From contig JAUKUA010000004.1 in NCBI GenBank assembly GCA_030549175.1, positions 682,001-746,000 of the forward strand: a DNA stretch of 64,000 bases, given 5' to 3'. Made by a program: the position numbers and the translations under genes. The first letter of the stretch is position 1. Each line of letters opens with the position of its first letter. The notes beneath the pieces are model-generated. The model searched no databases and had not been told where the DNA came from. It was given only the letters and a program-made list of their open reading frames with translations. Positions 12,826 to 23,287 of this stretch are shown in pieces. The DNA is from Lasiosphaeris hirsuta (taxonomy: Eukaryota > Ascomycota > Sordariomycetes > Sordariales > Lasiosphaeriaceae).

Positions 12826-13247
12826 GTTTTCGGGGACGGGTCACGGTGTTGTTCGATATGTTTGAACTGGGTTTCTTGTCGTTGTTGTTATTCCCGAGTG
12901 GATTGGTCCCTATTTCTGGGCAGGACGTTCATTTGTGTTGCTATGGGTCGGCTGTGCAAAAGACCACTGACCTCAACAAATGTGAGGTGAAAGATACCGG
13001 TTCCTTACCATAGCGTGAGCTACAGCTACCAAATATTCATAACCTTGGTATATTTATTCCCAAAAAAACCAAACTAGGCGTTTCAATCCTACACGCACCA
13101 CCCCACACGCTGTCTTTTTCTCGGGCTTTTCCCACCACAGCCCTTTGCAAGCGGCATGCCTTGCAAGCAAACACTTTCCCCCCCTCAGACTCAGTCATCA
13201 CCTCTCCAGGTGCGGGAATACCGAAACCTACCCTCAGCAAACAACAA
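12826..13247. other. 3' flank of dioxygenase gene and tRNA upstream region
   Basis: 421 bp without coding signal. The part after 13020 is C- and A-rich and leads directly into the tRNA gene. Confidence 0.6.
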
Positions 13248-13333
13248 GGGGGTGTGGCTCAGTTGGTAGAGCGTTCGCTTAGCAGCAGCTTCTCAACTGC
13301 GAAAGGTCCTGAGTTCGATTCTTAGCTCCTCCA
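13248..13333 (+). tRNA. tRNA-Ala(AGC), intron-containing
   Basis: Cloverleaf readable by eye: acceptor GGGGGTG pairing with CTCCTCC (one G-T, one mismatch) plus discriminator A; D-arm GGCTCAGTTGGTAGAGC; anticodon stem TTCGC/GCGAA with anticodon AGC at 13281-13283; T-arm CTGAG-TTCGATT-CTTAG. A 13-nt intron (13285-13297) sits one base 3' of the anticodon, the standard position. The imperfect acceptor stem leaves a small chance that this copy is degraded. Confidence 0.85.
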
Positions 13334-13376
13334 TATTGTCCTGATCAACACCATGCGTTGACTCAACTTTTGGCCT

Positions 13377-13398
13377 CCACCACCCCCCGAGGTGGTGG
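13377..13398. repeat. Hairpin-forming inverted repeat between two tRNA genes
   Basis: CCACCACC at 13377-13384 and GGTGGTGG at 13391-13398 form a perfect 8-bp stem with a 6-nt loop. It lies 44 bp past tRNA-Ala; no T-run follows it directly, so it is not an obvious Pol III terminator. Confidence 0.6.
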
Positions 13399-13480
13399 GA
13401 TCCCGTTTTCCCCAACGAGGAGTGCGGCCTCTGTCCAAAACCCAATGTCCCAACTCTGCAAAAACATCAAGTAGTTCAAT

Positions 13481-13579
13481 GCCATGTTGGCTCAGTTGGT
13501 AGAGCGTTGGTCTCATAATATGATCTGGTTAAACTTCAGGAACATCCAAAGGTCGTGAGTTCGAGCCTCACACGTGGCA
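13481..13579 (+). tRNA. tRNA-Met(CAT), elongator type, intron-containing
   Basis: Acceptor GCCATGT pairs with ACGTGGC, discriminator A; D-arm GGCTCAGTTGGTAGAGC; anticodon CAT at 13514-13516; T-arm GTGAG-TTCGAGC-CTCAC. An intron of about 25 nt starts one base after the anticodon (from 13518). A TTTTT run at 13583-13587 is a fitting Pol III terminator. The T-stem and acceptor suggest elongator rather than initiator Met. Confidence 0.88.
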
Positions 13580-13864
13580 TCCTTTTTGCTGTCTGAATTC
13601 TCATCGCGGGCATTATCTAAGGTTCAGCAAGTCCTTGCAGGAGATAGCAAAGCGCCTTTGTGCTTGGTTTTCAATTAACTACCATGCTGCAAACCGAAAG
13701 CTCTTGGTCAAAGTAGCGTTTCAAACTATAGACGGCGTTCGACGGTATGTATCCTTGAAAACGGTTCGCTGACCGGATATGGGAAATGAAAACCCTCAAT
13801 ACATTCCAGCTTGCTCACATCGTCCCATATATCACACATGATTAACCTTATTCCTGGGTACACA

Positions 13865-16419
13865 TCAATCCTCACATGAGGGCAACTCCACAACCCGAGC
13901 CGGAGTATCATCCCAATCCTCAGTATGCAGCTGGCCAGACCAGTACAGCGGGCCCTCGTATCTATGCTTCTTCCGTAAGGTGAGAAAGTCGCCCTCTTGA
14001 TGAAATAAGTTAGCGCTGGGCGTTCAACATCGGGAAGCAGGACATACTCCTCGCTACTATCAATGCTTGCGACTGCTTCATGAACTCAACCTCATTTGCC
14101 TCGAGCTGCGCCATGTTTACGGTCGTTGGCAACTCCCAGTCGGCACGGAACGGCGCGGACCCGTTGCACGCAAAATGGAAGCGGGAGAGGATGGCCTTGG
14201 CGGAGTGGAAGACGCTCTCGAGAAATCCCGTGTTGGAGAATCGGCTCTGGGAAAAGGTTAACCCTGCACAGTTTGTCCTTGACAAATCAGACACCTACCT
14301 GCATGGAATGCAGTGTGGCGTGAAAGGCAGAATGCTCGGCCAGCTTCTCAATGTGGTTGAGGAGAATGAAAGAAGTAAGATAGATGTCAAACCAATCCTC
14401 TGGCTTGGCCGGTGAGATCATCTCCTCAAACTTGTCTATGAGTTTTTTCTTGAGCGGGTTTAGAACATAGCTGATGATAATCTGGTCGAGCTGTGTGTCC
14501 ATCATTGGCGGGATCGGGATCATGCCGTAGCGGGGATTGGCCTTGTCCGTAACTTGGGTTACACCAAGGGTCGTGCTGGGATCCCCGGGGCACATCTGCC
14601 ATTGTATTTCAATCATTCGAGAGACGGCCCAAAGGTCTAACGCCAGCGCAACAAGAGATTTCTTGCATCCTCGGTCAGCATGCAGCAGCCTTGAGTGGAC
14701 GTCGAGGGAGTACGTACCTGCTTCTTCTTTTCATAATTCAAGGCCATAGCAACTGTGATCTTAACCAGGGGGTCAACCAGGGGGTCATCCTTTGTCAACC
14801 TTTTCAGGTACGTCCGCTTTGCCTCATATATGTACTGCAGTATTTGGGCCTTGACCTTGAACATGTTGGTAAGGCAGAAGGGCGGCATTTTCAGCTCATT
14901 TGTGTTTCCCTCTTTATCCATCCAAGTATAAGACACCTTGTCATGAGGCAATGGAGTAAACTCGGAGGCGTAGACGGTAAGACGGTGGTTGCCGATCTTC
15001 TGGGTAAGCTGTATGCTCTGCACGTCCACGTTGGGCTTGGAGATATCAGTTTCTGCTAGGGTGGAGAATCGGAGGTTGAACAGTGGCTCGTTCGCGGCCG
15101 GGCCTGCGCGGAAGAAGAGTATGTCCTTCAGTGTCTCCCGAAAGCAGGGCATCCGAGGCAGGCCTTTGTAAGTCTTGGTGTTTTCGCACCGGGAACAGCC
15201 CCTGTACGGGTTGGTCTGCAACGCAAGATTGCACTTTGTAAAGTACACATTAGTCCGAGAATAGTAGTACTTGGGGGGTACGAACACAAAGGTTTCACAA
15301 GCCACCTACCTTTCTCTTCGAATCCTTGCATCGGGAACACACGCCCTCCTTCCTTGCGATTGCAGTCTCGGCCCTCTTGTCTGGTGCGAAGGAAGACCGT
15401 TTACTGACGGGATTCCCAGACGTGATTGTGAGTCCCTGCAGCTCGCCGCCGTCACCCTTATGCGAGATCTTTTTGATTGTCCGAAGAGGGTCGGCGCCTT
15501 GTCTGCCATCGTCCTCGGCCGACCTCTTCCTTGTGAGCTCGCCGGCGCTGGTGGGATTGTACGAGACGAACTCGAGCTTGGGTCGGCCGTTAGGAGTCCT
15601 TTCTCTCTTCCGGGCATTTGGTTGAGGCCCCAAAGGCAGGACCGAGTTGGATGCTACGAAATCACGGCTTCCATGGTGGGACACAGGAGTCGGGGACGGC
15701 AGGTAGTGGGACTCGCTAGGAGGGGATTCACTGGCACAAATATCGAAGCTGGGCGTGGAAACAGACTGCTGGGGCAGGTTGAAGTCAAAGTCATGAGGAA
15801 TGGGAAAGCTGATCAGGACCTGTTCAAGCAGGGCTGTGGCTTGCTCGGGAGGCGGATGCGCGGCACTGTATGGCGACGTATCGGAGCTCTGGACGTTAGT
15901 CGGAGGCCAATCCATTGGGTCGATGAGCGTAGCGGGATACCCATGGGTGTCCTGCTGCTGCTGCTGCTGCTGCTGCTGCGGTGGTGATATCCACTGGCTG
16001 GGTGACACGGCTGGGGGGTAGGGCCCATTTGACCCATTTGGCGGGTTCGACATTTGCGATGCTCTTCTGAGACCTGTCGTGGTAGGTGCTGTGGCCGATG
16101 TCGTGGACGGGACACTCGACCCGCTAGGCTGTCGCGCAGGCCACACAAGGCTCACGACCCTTGTGTCACCTGCCTGGATGCTGCTCTCCGCAATTGGCGA
16201 TATTGCTGGGTCTGCATGTTCCGGGGTTGCGCTGGCCGTTTCGGGGGGTGCGGTGAGGTCGATGGTGCCGCTCCCGAAGCCGTTGGAGTCCGGGCTAAAG
16301 AAGGCGAGGAACTGTGTCGCGTGAGCAGCATGAGCTTCCAGGATGTGGCCTACGGCGGGGGTCTGCCAGCAGCCGTTAGAACTAAAGGGCGTGTCGCTCG
16401 GCCGGCCGGGGTGCTCCAT
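13865..16419 (-). CDS. Fungal regulator with internal, atypical zinc cluster
   Basis: Probable DNA-binding transcription regulator of a Sordariomycete-type family. Exons 16419-15310, 15233-14718, 14661-14299, 14246-14048, 13995-13865 join to 772 aa, all frames consistent. The zinc cluster is in mid-protein: Cys361, 364, 371, 383, 386 and 400 (CX2CX6CX11CX2CX13C), with an intron placed exactly between SKRK and the third Cys. The N-terminal 360 residues are Ser/Pro-rich and contain a Gln9 tract coded by (CTG)9 on the plus strand. After the cluster comes a helical region (SRTNVY is replaced by the intron; the mature reading goes KRKCNLALQTNPYRGC). Sixth-Cys spacing is longer than in classical Zn2Cys6 proteins. 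Target genes unknown. Confidence 0.85.
15952..15978. repeat. (CTG)9 trinucleotide repeat coding poly-Gln
   Basis: Nine perfect CTG units on the plus strand, read as CAG = Gln9 in the minus-strand regulator. A typical length-variable site in fungal activation domains. Confidence 0.95.
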
Positions 16420-17292
16420 GTCGGAGCATATTAGAGGTCCCCCACAAGTGCTCGACAGATACTATCGCAAGGCAGGGAGTGTAGTAATCGCTAATCGTAG
16501 ACAGTTCCGGGACTGGTGTTGCGAGATTATGTACCGCGTTTCCCGAATGCAGCGTCGAGCGGTGCGCCGGCGAGTTGAGGGGGCGGCTGTGCCCCTCCAT
16601 CCCCCTTACCTCCCCCGACACCGCATTGCTCTTTCCTGCGAGCCTGCTCACCGCACTCCTTGTTTTGGCATAGCGCGCGCTGCAGCCCAGCGGCCAGGCG
16701 CTTTGCACTTGGCTGCCTGAGCTGCCTTCTAGCAAACCGCGACTGCCTGTTGCACCGATGCACCGATGTTGCATTCGCATCTATTCCATGTCACCTCCAC
16801 ACACGCGTCCTGGCATGTCACTCGCGTCTCTCTACCGTGTTTGCTCCCAACCAGTCAGCCCCCGTCTCCCGATAAGCAAGGCTCGCCGAGTTACACCGAC
16901 GATAAGGTCATCCGAGGTCATACAAAGTCGAGCCAAAAAAGTCAGAGCCGCGTGAGCTAAGCCCTTGGGGTCGACAGACGCCGGCTGAGCCCTTTGCTCT
17001 CGCGTTTCATCCCTTCGACTTGCAGACCGAATGCTGGATTGTAGGCCGCTAACGCCGATGGCTGTTTGTCTGGGGCGTAAGTTTTGCAGCCTGAGTTCAC
17101 GTAAGAGACGGCAAGGCTACCCCATACCCCCTCATAAAAACCTCCAGTGATAAGGTGCTTCTCCCGCGCGGCACGTCCCATTGTCCATGTTCAACTTGGC
17201 TCTCGGTGACGCCCTGCCTTCACTCTGCGGATACTGGACCTCCCGGTATTTGGAACCAACTAGCACGCTCTGTTTTCTGCCGCCCTAATGCA
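16420..17292. promoter_or_regulatory. Bidirectional promoter region
   Basis: 873 bp between the divergent regulator gene and the acetyltransferase gene. Pyrimidine-rich stretches occur near both starts. No coding or RNA signal recognised. Confidence 0.55.
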
Positions 17293-18035
17293 ATGAAGCC
17301 CCGGCTGGGCCTGCCCTCGGACGCTGAGGCTGTCACCAAGGTCATCATCGAGACCATGCCCCTCGACCCCCAATGGAATTATCGCTTTCCGCTACGGCTC
17401 AAGTTCCCCGACGACCACTACAAGTATACCCGCATGTTGATCGAGTACTTTCTCGATCCTGCATACGATGATTGGCTCGTAATGGTCGTCGAAGACAGCC
17501 TTGATCCTCACAGCCCTGAGGACGCCACAATCGTTGCCTTTGGTGTCTGGGATGTGTCGTACCTCAACAAGCGAGTTTACGGCCCCAGTTACCAGCCTCA
17601 AGACCGCAAGTCCTCAGTTCTGCATGTCCCTGCGCTCTGGCTAACGTTCTCTCAGCTGTGACGGATGTTGAGAATCGGGGCGGAAGCATGCGCAGAGATG
17701 CCAATCATGAGCGATTCAACGCATTTTGGAAGGGCCAAATACAAGCTTACAAGCTTTATTTCAGTCCTATCGGCCCCGAGCAAATTCACCTACAGATCCT
17801 CGCCACTTTGCCTGCCTTTCAGCGCCGTGGCCATGGCTCCTCGCTTTGTGAATGGGCCATGGAACTGGTTCGCCGCGAGGACCTTGAAGACATGTCGGTT
17901 ATGGCAAGCCCCATGGGGTACGAGCTGTACACATGGCTCGGATTTGAAACCGTAGCCCGCTTCAGAATCCAGGTCCCCGGCGAGGAGGAAGGCTTGACTT
18001 TGCAGGCCATGATATATAAAAGGTTCAACGGTTGA
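17293..18035 (+). CDS. GNAT-family N-acetyltransferase with a GC-AG intron
   Basis: Acetyl-CoA-dependent acyltransferase, substrate unknown. Exons 17293-17605 and 17656-18035 give 230 aa. The GNAT core is clear: LQILATLPAFQRRGHGSSLC contains the acetyl-CoA-binding (Q/R)xxGxG/A pattern (QRRGHGS), followed by MASPMGYELYTWLGFE, the usual strand-helix end of the fold. The best frame-keeping junction uses a GC donor (GCAAGT at 17606) with the acceptor CTCAG at 17655, yielding GPSYQPQDP-VTDVENRGG; a GTTACC donor at 17588 also keeps frame but would drop six residues. The ATG at 17288 is followed at once by TGA, so 17293 is the start. No signal peptide. Confidence 0.85.
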
Positions 18036-20845
18036 GCGTGGCTGGAAATGGGTCGCTTGTAACAATAACTCCTCAACTCGTGGCTTTCCCAAGAAGGATA
18101 GGCAAGTTGACCTTTTTCAACCTCAGTCCAGCCCTTCGGCAGACTCCGCCTCCGAGTCCAGATGGACTGCTGCAGATAATAACAGTCGATGCAGCTCGCG
18201 AGTAGTAAAGAGAACCGGATCGATTTCGATTGGCTCGATCAAGGGGGCGCGAAGAATAGGGCGAGTATATGGGGCGTCGTTTGCCGGCGTTCGCCTATTC
18301 TGGTTTCAAATGCACTTATTGGACCCCGGAGGTTCCGGTTCCGCCTCGTGTGACTGCTGCTTGGTTCCCAATCGGGATGAAACCTCACCGCATTTCTCCA
18401 TTAGGTACCGTCTAAGCCGCTGGGCCACACTTTACGCGGTCAAAGGACTCCAAGGGTCGCCGATATCTGGCGGCGTTGCCAGAACGCACTCCTTTGATAG
18501 GCCGAAAGTGTTTTGTTTGGATACCCCGCGATGCCAGCCATGACTCTATCGTCGGCGGTTGGCCAGAAGTCGCTGGAAATACCACCGGCATCGGAGGAGT
18601 GAGAATCACATGTGACATGTGAACGAGCGACCGGGGAAGTAGGATGACGGCAGTGCAGCAAAGTCATTATATATACGGCTAGTTCGTCACGCGTATGGAA
18701 TCACATACTATCGCACTCTGCTGTGGAAGGAGAGATCCAGAATCATGTACAACGAATACGACGAAACAGGTAGCGCCTGGGGGCAAAGTGTGGTTGTTGA
18801 GGTCGAGGGTAGTCTGCCGGCGGGTAGAGATCCCGACATCCCCCCTCAACGTCCCCTGGCCGATGCACAGGCTAGGGGCGCCGTGAGCAGAGAGTAAGTT
18901 GACGTCCCCATGTTCAGCAGGTCGAACTTCAGATCGCGATACTGACACTCGCAGTAGAAACGATGTAAACTGGAACACCCTCGCCCTTTTGTATGAGAAG
19001 CCCGGCACATCCGCCCACGTATCATCAATCTCGGCTGGCGCTCGCCGGGGGCACGAGAGGCGAATCAATACCCGGCACGAGAGACACTGCCCGGACCACG
19101 GTGTAGGCGCGGTAGGCCTGCTCATCGTTTTCGTTGATGTGCCGTCTTATCGTGTTCAGAGACGCCGGCGAACCGTAGAGCGGACTACTAGGCCTGCCAT
19201 GCGGCAATGGCTAGAGACGAGCATGCGGCATGAGCAGTGGTGGAGCTGAACTGGGGTTTCTCGCCGTCTTCATTCAGGCGTATTGGGGATTTTGGTGGTG
19301 CTGGTTTGATTTGGTCGGCGTTCAGGTTACTGGGAGAAGGGGTGGTTAGTCATTGGCGTTATCATTCGGCCATGGATAAGTTGCCAGATGCTGGAGAATT
19401 TGTGTTGGATTTAGTGATGAGATTCCGAGTCAAGTTTGAAACGAAGAGGGCGATATTTCCCGCTCAGCCATTGCTCCGTGACCGAGTGTGACACCTCAGG
19501 CCTCTCAGGTGCCGAGAATCAGAGCAGGTCTTGTAGGGCTGGATTGTGACAGCCACCCCCTGAATTCGCTTCCGAGTTGCTCTCAACGGTTGACCGAGAC
19601 AACCTCATTCGGACACCATTGCGATCAGTGCTCTTTGACTTGGCCACCAGCCGCAGCCTCCCTCCGCAGTCCCGAGGCCGCCTAAGTGTTTTAAGGTCCT
19701 TGATTCCAGCCACAAATATTCTTTCTGTCGCTAGCTCCTCGAGCTGAAAATCAGGGGTCTTCGCATCACAGGAGTCTCGTTCCCGTTTTCTTAATTGGGC
19801 TTGGTGTGCAGGGGATGGGATGATGATGTAAAATGCTACTTTGTCATCTTGGCGCCGTCCTTGGCGCCGCCATTTGAGAAATGCTGGGGGCTTGTTTGAG
19901 AAACGACATCTGCACGGAAAGTATCACAGGTCGAGGACAGCGGCTGGTGCTGGCGAATCGATTCCGCGAGAGACGAGTGGTCATACGTCCCGCTGGACGC
20001 AGTGCGGGAGTTTGCAGCGGTGTCACCCATTTAGGGATATGATGTCTGGTGCTGGGTGCAGGTGGCGATGGCGATGGTACCTTGCGCTCCAGCTTGAGAT
20101 GCCGCAACTCACCTTACCCAGTGTGCCTTGGCATATATTTTGCACCTTCTAATAAGATTGACCAGATATGCGAGGGGAGCTTGGGCGTGCTTTGAATGAC
20201 GGTATCATGGGTATAAATGAAATTTGGAGAAAAGAAAGGATAAAAGTAAAGGCAAGGCCGTCTGCCGACATGGGGCTCGGGAGGCGTTCATTGGAATAGC
20301 GCACCGTTGTTTGCTTTTGGCTGTGGCTCCAGAAACGGCGACGAGCGCGATCTCCGAACCTCATTTCCCTGCATCGAGGGCTGAATGTCCATCGTCGGGT
20401 TACCGTGAATCGAGCGCTAGCGCAAAACAAGCTTTTGGCATCGATACCACAAACATTGGCACCGTGCCACATCGGCTTTCGCCCAATGTGGCTGTCCAAA
20501 TCCAGAGAGGCTTGGGGCTGTCATTCATCATCATTCATGGTACGGATACTTGAGTCTCCTTTTGTTCTCGAAGATGGGGAAGCTTCGCGCCGATCGCTGT
20601 CCAAACGAGCTAGACTAGACCAGGCGGGATCCTCTCGCTTGTGGCATCGGATGTTGTCTCGCCTCAATAACCCCTGAGCAAATGTGGATACGATGGAATT
20701 ATAAAACCCAAGCTCCTTCCCTGTTCCCCTTTCCTTGTGCCGGGTGTTGTTGCCCAACCACGCTCTCTCAACCAAGCCTGATAGCCGTCATCACACACGC
20801 TCTTTCCCAACCAAAAACCACATTCTCTAAACAGAACTCACCACC
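18036..20845. other. Gene-poor region, 2.8 kb
   Basis: No family-level match on either strand. The longest open frame (minus, 19125-18679, about 148 codons) is Arg/Ser-rich and lacks supporting splice structure. The last 150 nt contain a TATA box and a C-rich leader for the next gene. Confidence 0.55.
20699..20706 (+). promoter_or_regulatory. TATA box of the secreted-protein gene
   Basis: TTATAAAA about 140 nt upstream of the ATG at 20846, followed by a CT-rich stretch that commonly precedes fungal transcription starts. Confidence 0.5.
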
Positions 20846-21481
20846 ATGCTCTCCAAAGCGCTCCTCACCACGGCCCTCGCCGCCACCGTCCTGGCTGCCA
20901 CGCCCGCCTTCCCCCGCCACCTGGCCGACCGCGCCGCCCTGCAAGCGCGCCAGACCGACGTAGGCAGCGCGACGGCCTGCCTCGACGGCCTCCTGTCCGT
21001 GTACTCGACGGCCCCGACGCCGCCGCCCTCGTTCAAGGACCTCTCGGTCTCGGTCATCGACGCCTGCCACTTCACCGTGCCCGCCTCGCTGTCATCCGAC
21101 TTTTACAAGTACGAGTCCGAGGTCATCTCGTGGGCGTCGGTCAACGAGCCCCTCATCAGCTCCGCCCTCGCCGAGTGCCCCCAGTACAGCAGCCTGGTCG
21201 GCCAGTATAGCAGCCTAGCTGATCAGCTGCCCGGCGTGTGCAGCACCGGAGCAAGCGCGAGCGGCAGCGAGGCCACGGCCACGTCGTCCGGGGGAAGCAC
21301 CGCTAAGACGTCTGGGAGTAGTGTGGTTGGCACCGGGTTGACCACCGCGAAGGCGACCACGGCGACCGGCGGCGTGGCTGGTGCGTCGTCGACCCATACT
21401 GCGGCTGGGCCGAGGGAGACTGGGTTTGTTGGTGCTGTGGTTGCAGTTGCTGGGTTGTTGGGTGTTGTTGCTGCCTTGTAA
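20846..21481 (+). CDS. Small secreted, probably GPI-anchored protein
   Basis: 211 aa, single exon, start in CACCACCATGC. A signal peptide is clear (MLSKALLTTALAATVLAATPA). The middle (about residues 45-130) is a compact domain with four Cys (ATACLDGLL, IDACHF, LAECPQ, PGVCST), as in small surface proteins of filamentous fungi often described as infection-structure-specific. It is followed by a Ser/Thr-rich stalk (about 131-185) and a hydrophobic C-terminus (GAVVAVAGLLGVVAAL), consistent with a GPI signal. Role probably at the wall; not known. The stop codon is followed 10 nt later by a G14 run. Confidence 0.85.
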   Translation: MLSKALLTTALAATVLAATPAFPRHLADRAALQARQTDVGSATACLDGLLSVYSTAPTPPPSFKDLSVSVIDACHFTVPASLSSDFYKYESEVISWASVNEPLISSALAECPQYSSLVGQYSSLADQLPGVCSTGASASGSEATATSSGGSTAKTSGSSVVGTGLTTAKATTATGGVAGASSTHTAAGPRETGFVGAVVAVAGLLGVVAAL

Positions 21482-21490
21482 AGGGGAGCC

Positions 21491-21504
21491 GGGGGGGGGG
21501 GGGG
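21491..21504 (+). repeat. G14 homopolymer
   Basis: Fourteen consecutive G, ten bases after the stop codon of the upstream secreted-protein gene, so in its 3' UTR. Confidence 0.95.
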
Positions 21505-21714
21505 CGCGAGGATAGGTATAAGACGTTGTATTCGAAGGGAGAGATTGAAGCTTCCAAAAGGCGTCTTGTTTCAAAAACGGCATAATTGATATTTCACAAT
21601 GGCTTTCTGACACCCAAGTAGGCCCATGTGTTTCTGAACATGAGTGAGACGTGACAGGGGTTACCGTAGGACAACAGGTCTTGGTTGGCCTTCCGAGTCT
21701 CGCGATCTCGAGCA

Positions 21715-23287
21715 TCACTCCTTGTGAAGGCTGCGATCGACATTCTCCTCGCGTATCTGCCAGAGGGACGTGGGTGAAACCACTTGACAGGGCAATTTCA
21801 AACGATAGATAGCATCACCATGGGAATTGATGACGCCCCGCACTTCCTGGTTGTCAGTGCGAAGTGTATGGCGCGAGTGGCCATCAAAGGCCACACGTCG
21901 CCACGCTTCGACCACGCGAGGGCTAAGGTCCATATTCCACGTTCCGAGCCAGGTGACAGACGCGTGGTCCCCGCCCGTGCGGTACACGAACGCACACGCA
22001 TTGTCTTTACGACCATCCCAGAGGACCAGGGCCCGCAGTTTCGGCATCCGAAGCGCCGTGACACCAGCTTTGAACAGCAAGGCATCAACCTCGTCGCGCC
22101 TTCCCGGATCTTGGAAGTGTTGTGACGTCAGCGCCAGAGACTCTAGGCGCGCCCAGGTCCAGGCCGGCTGGCAAGCCTGAAAGAAGTCCTGGGCATTGAC
22201 CATGTAAGAGACGGAGAGCTGCTCAAGGTCGCGACTCCGTGCAGCAAAAGCAGCGCCAAGCTGGGGCTGCACGATGCGGGAGGCGCTCACGAATACCGTC
22301 TGTCGGCGATACGCTGCAGCAATATCATCGCTGAAATCTTCAAAGACGGATATTCGCTTGAGGGTTTGGGGAAGTCCATGCTGGACGAGGCGTATGAGCA
22401 CTGCGATCCAGGTCTCAGTACGGTGTCTTTTTGAAAAGGAGAGGGCTTGTTTCAAGGTACGTACTTTCGTCAGTGTGGTTTCTTATTCCGTTATGCCATT
22501 TCCGCCACGGCTCATAGATCAGGTGCTCCAAACGACGGAGCTTCTTCAATAGAAACTCAATATCCTCAACAAAGACGGCGCGACGTCCTTGCCGACCTAG
22601 GATGAGACATGTGACGCTATCAACTTGAGCAAGTGTTTCCTGGTCACTCAGATGGAGTATGCCGAAGAGGCGCGATACAGCTCGATTCGGAGGAGCTATC
22701 AACTGCCGGCCATCGATCCAACCGTGATCTGGGTCGTGCCAGTTGCAGTCGGCTTCTCGTATGCCCTCGTCACTAGAGGTGAAATACCAGTTCTTGAACC
22801 AGTGTTTCGAGTCGCTAGGAGAGTAGGCGTTGAGCTCCAACGTCAAGCCATTTTTTGCCAGCTTCCAGGTGCCGAGGATGCGGTATATCTCTTTGACTCC
22901 CTTGGTATATATTTCGTCTCTTCTTGTCCGTTGAAAATCCTCCGACTGGCAACTTCGGCATGTGTACTTCCGTAACTCGATATCGAGACAAATATGGCGA
23001 ACGAGCTCTCTCTGGCGAACGACGATACGTTCGAAATCATCGAGGCAAGATACTCGTAGGTTCAGCCGCCGAAAGTTTTGCCTCTCTATAACGTACTGCC
23101 ATTCTTTGCAGACGGATGCGAAAGAAGCCCAGCCGGGATGCTTTTGCTTTGCAATCGTGTCCAAAATCATGAGGTGAACCTCGGCCGGCAGAGATGTCCA
23201 GCAGACGGGGTCTTTAAGTTGTCTTGTCGAGCCGCGGAGTGTCATTCCATGGCGACGAGCCTCGGTAGCGCTGGACCGGTCATCCAT
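21715..23287 (-). CDS. F-box protein
   Basis: Substrate-receptor candidate for SCF ubiquitin ligase. Exons 23287-22465 and 22400-21715 give 502 aa; the intron (GTACGT ... CGCAG, branch TACTGAGAC) interrupts an ATG codon and keeps frame. An F-box is visible at about residues 32-66 (SLPAEVHLMILDTIAK ... FASVCKEWQYVIE). The remainder is an alpha/beta region of the kind seen in the large fungal F-box families with a C-terminal DUF6546-like part (LRMPKLRALVLWDG; NMDLSPRVVEAWRRVA). These families are expanded and rapidly evolving in Sordariomycetes; the substrate is unknown. Confidence 0.83.

Noticed and set aside
18679..19125. 148-codon minus-strand frame in the 18-20.8 kb gap
   Set aside because: No ATG-supported family match, no linked exons; composition consistent with chance. 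Kept only as a note in the gap entry.
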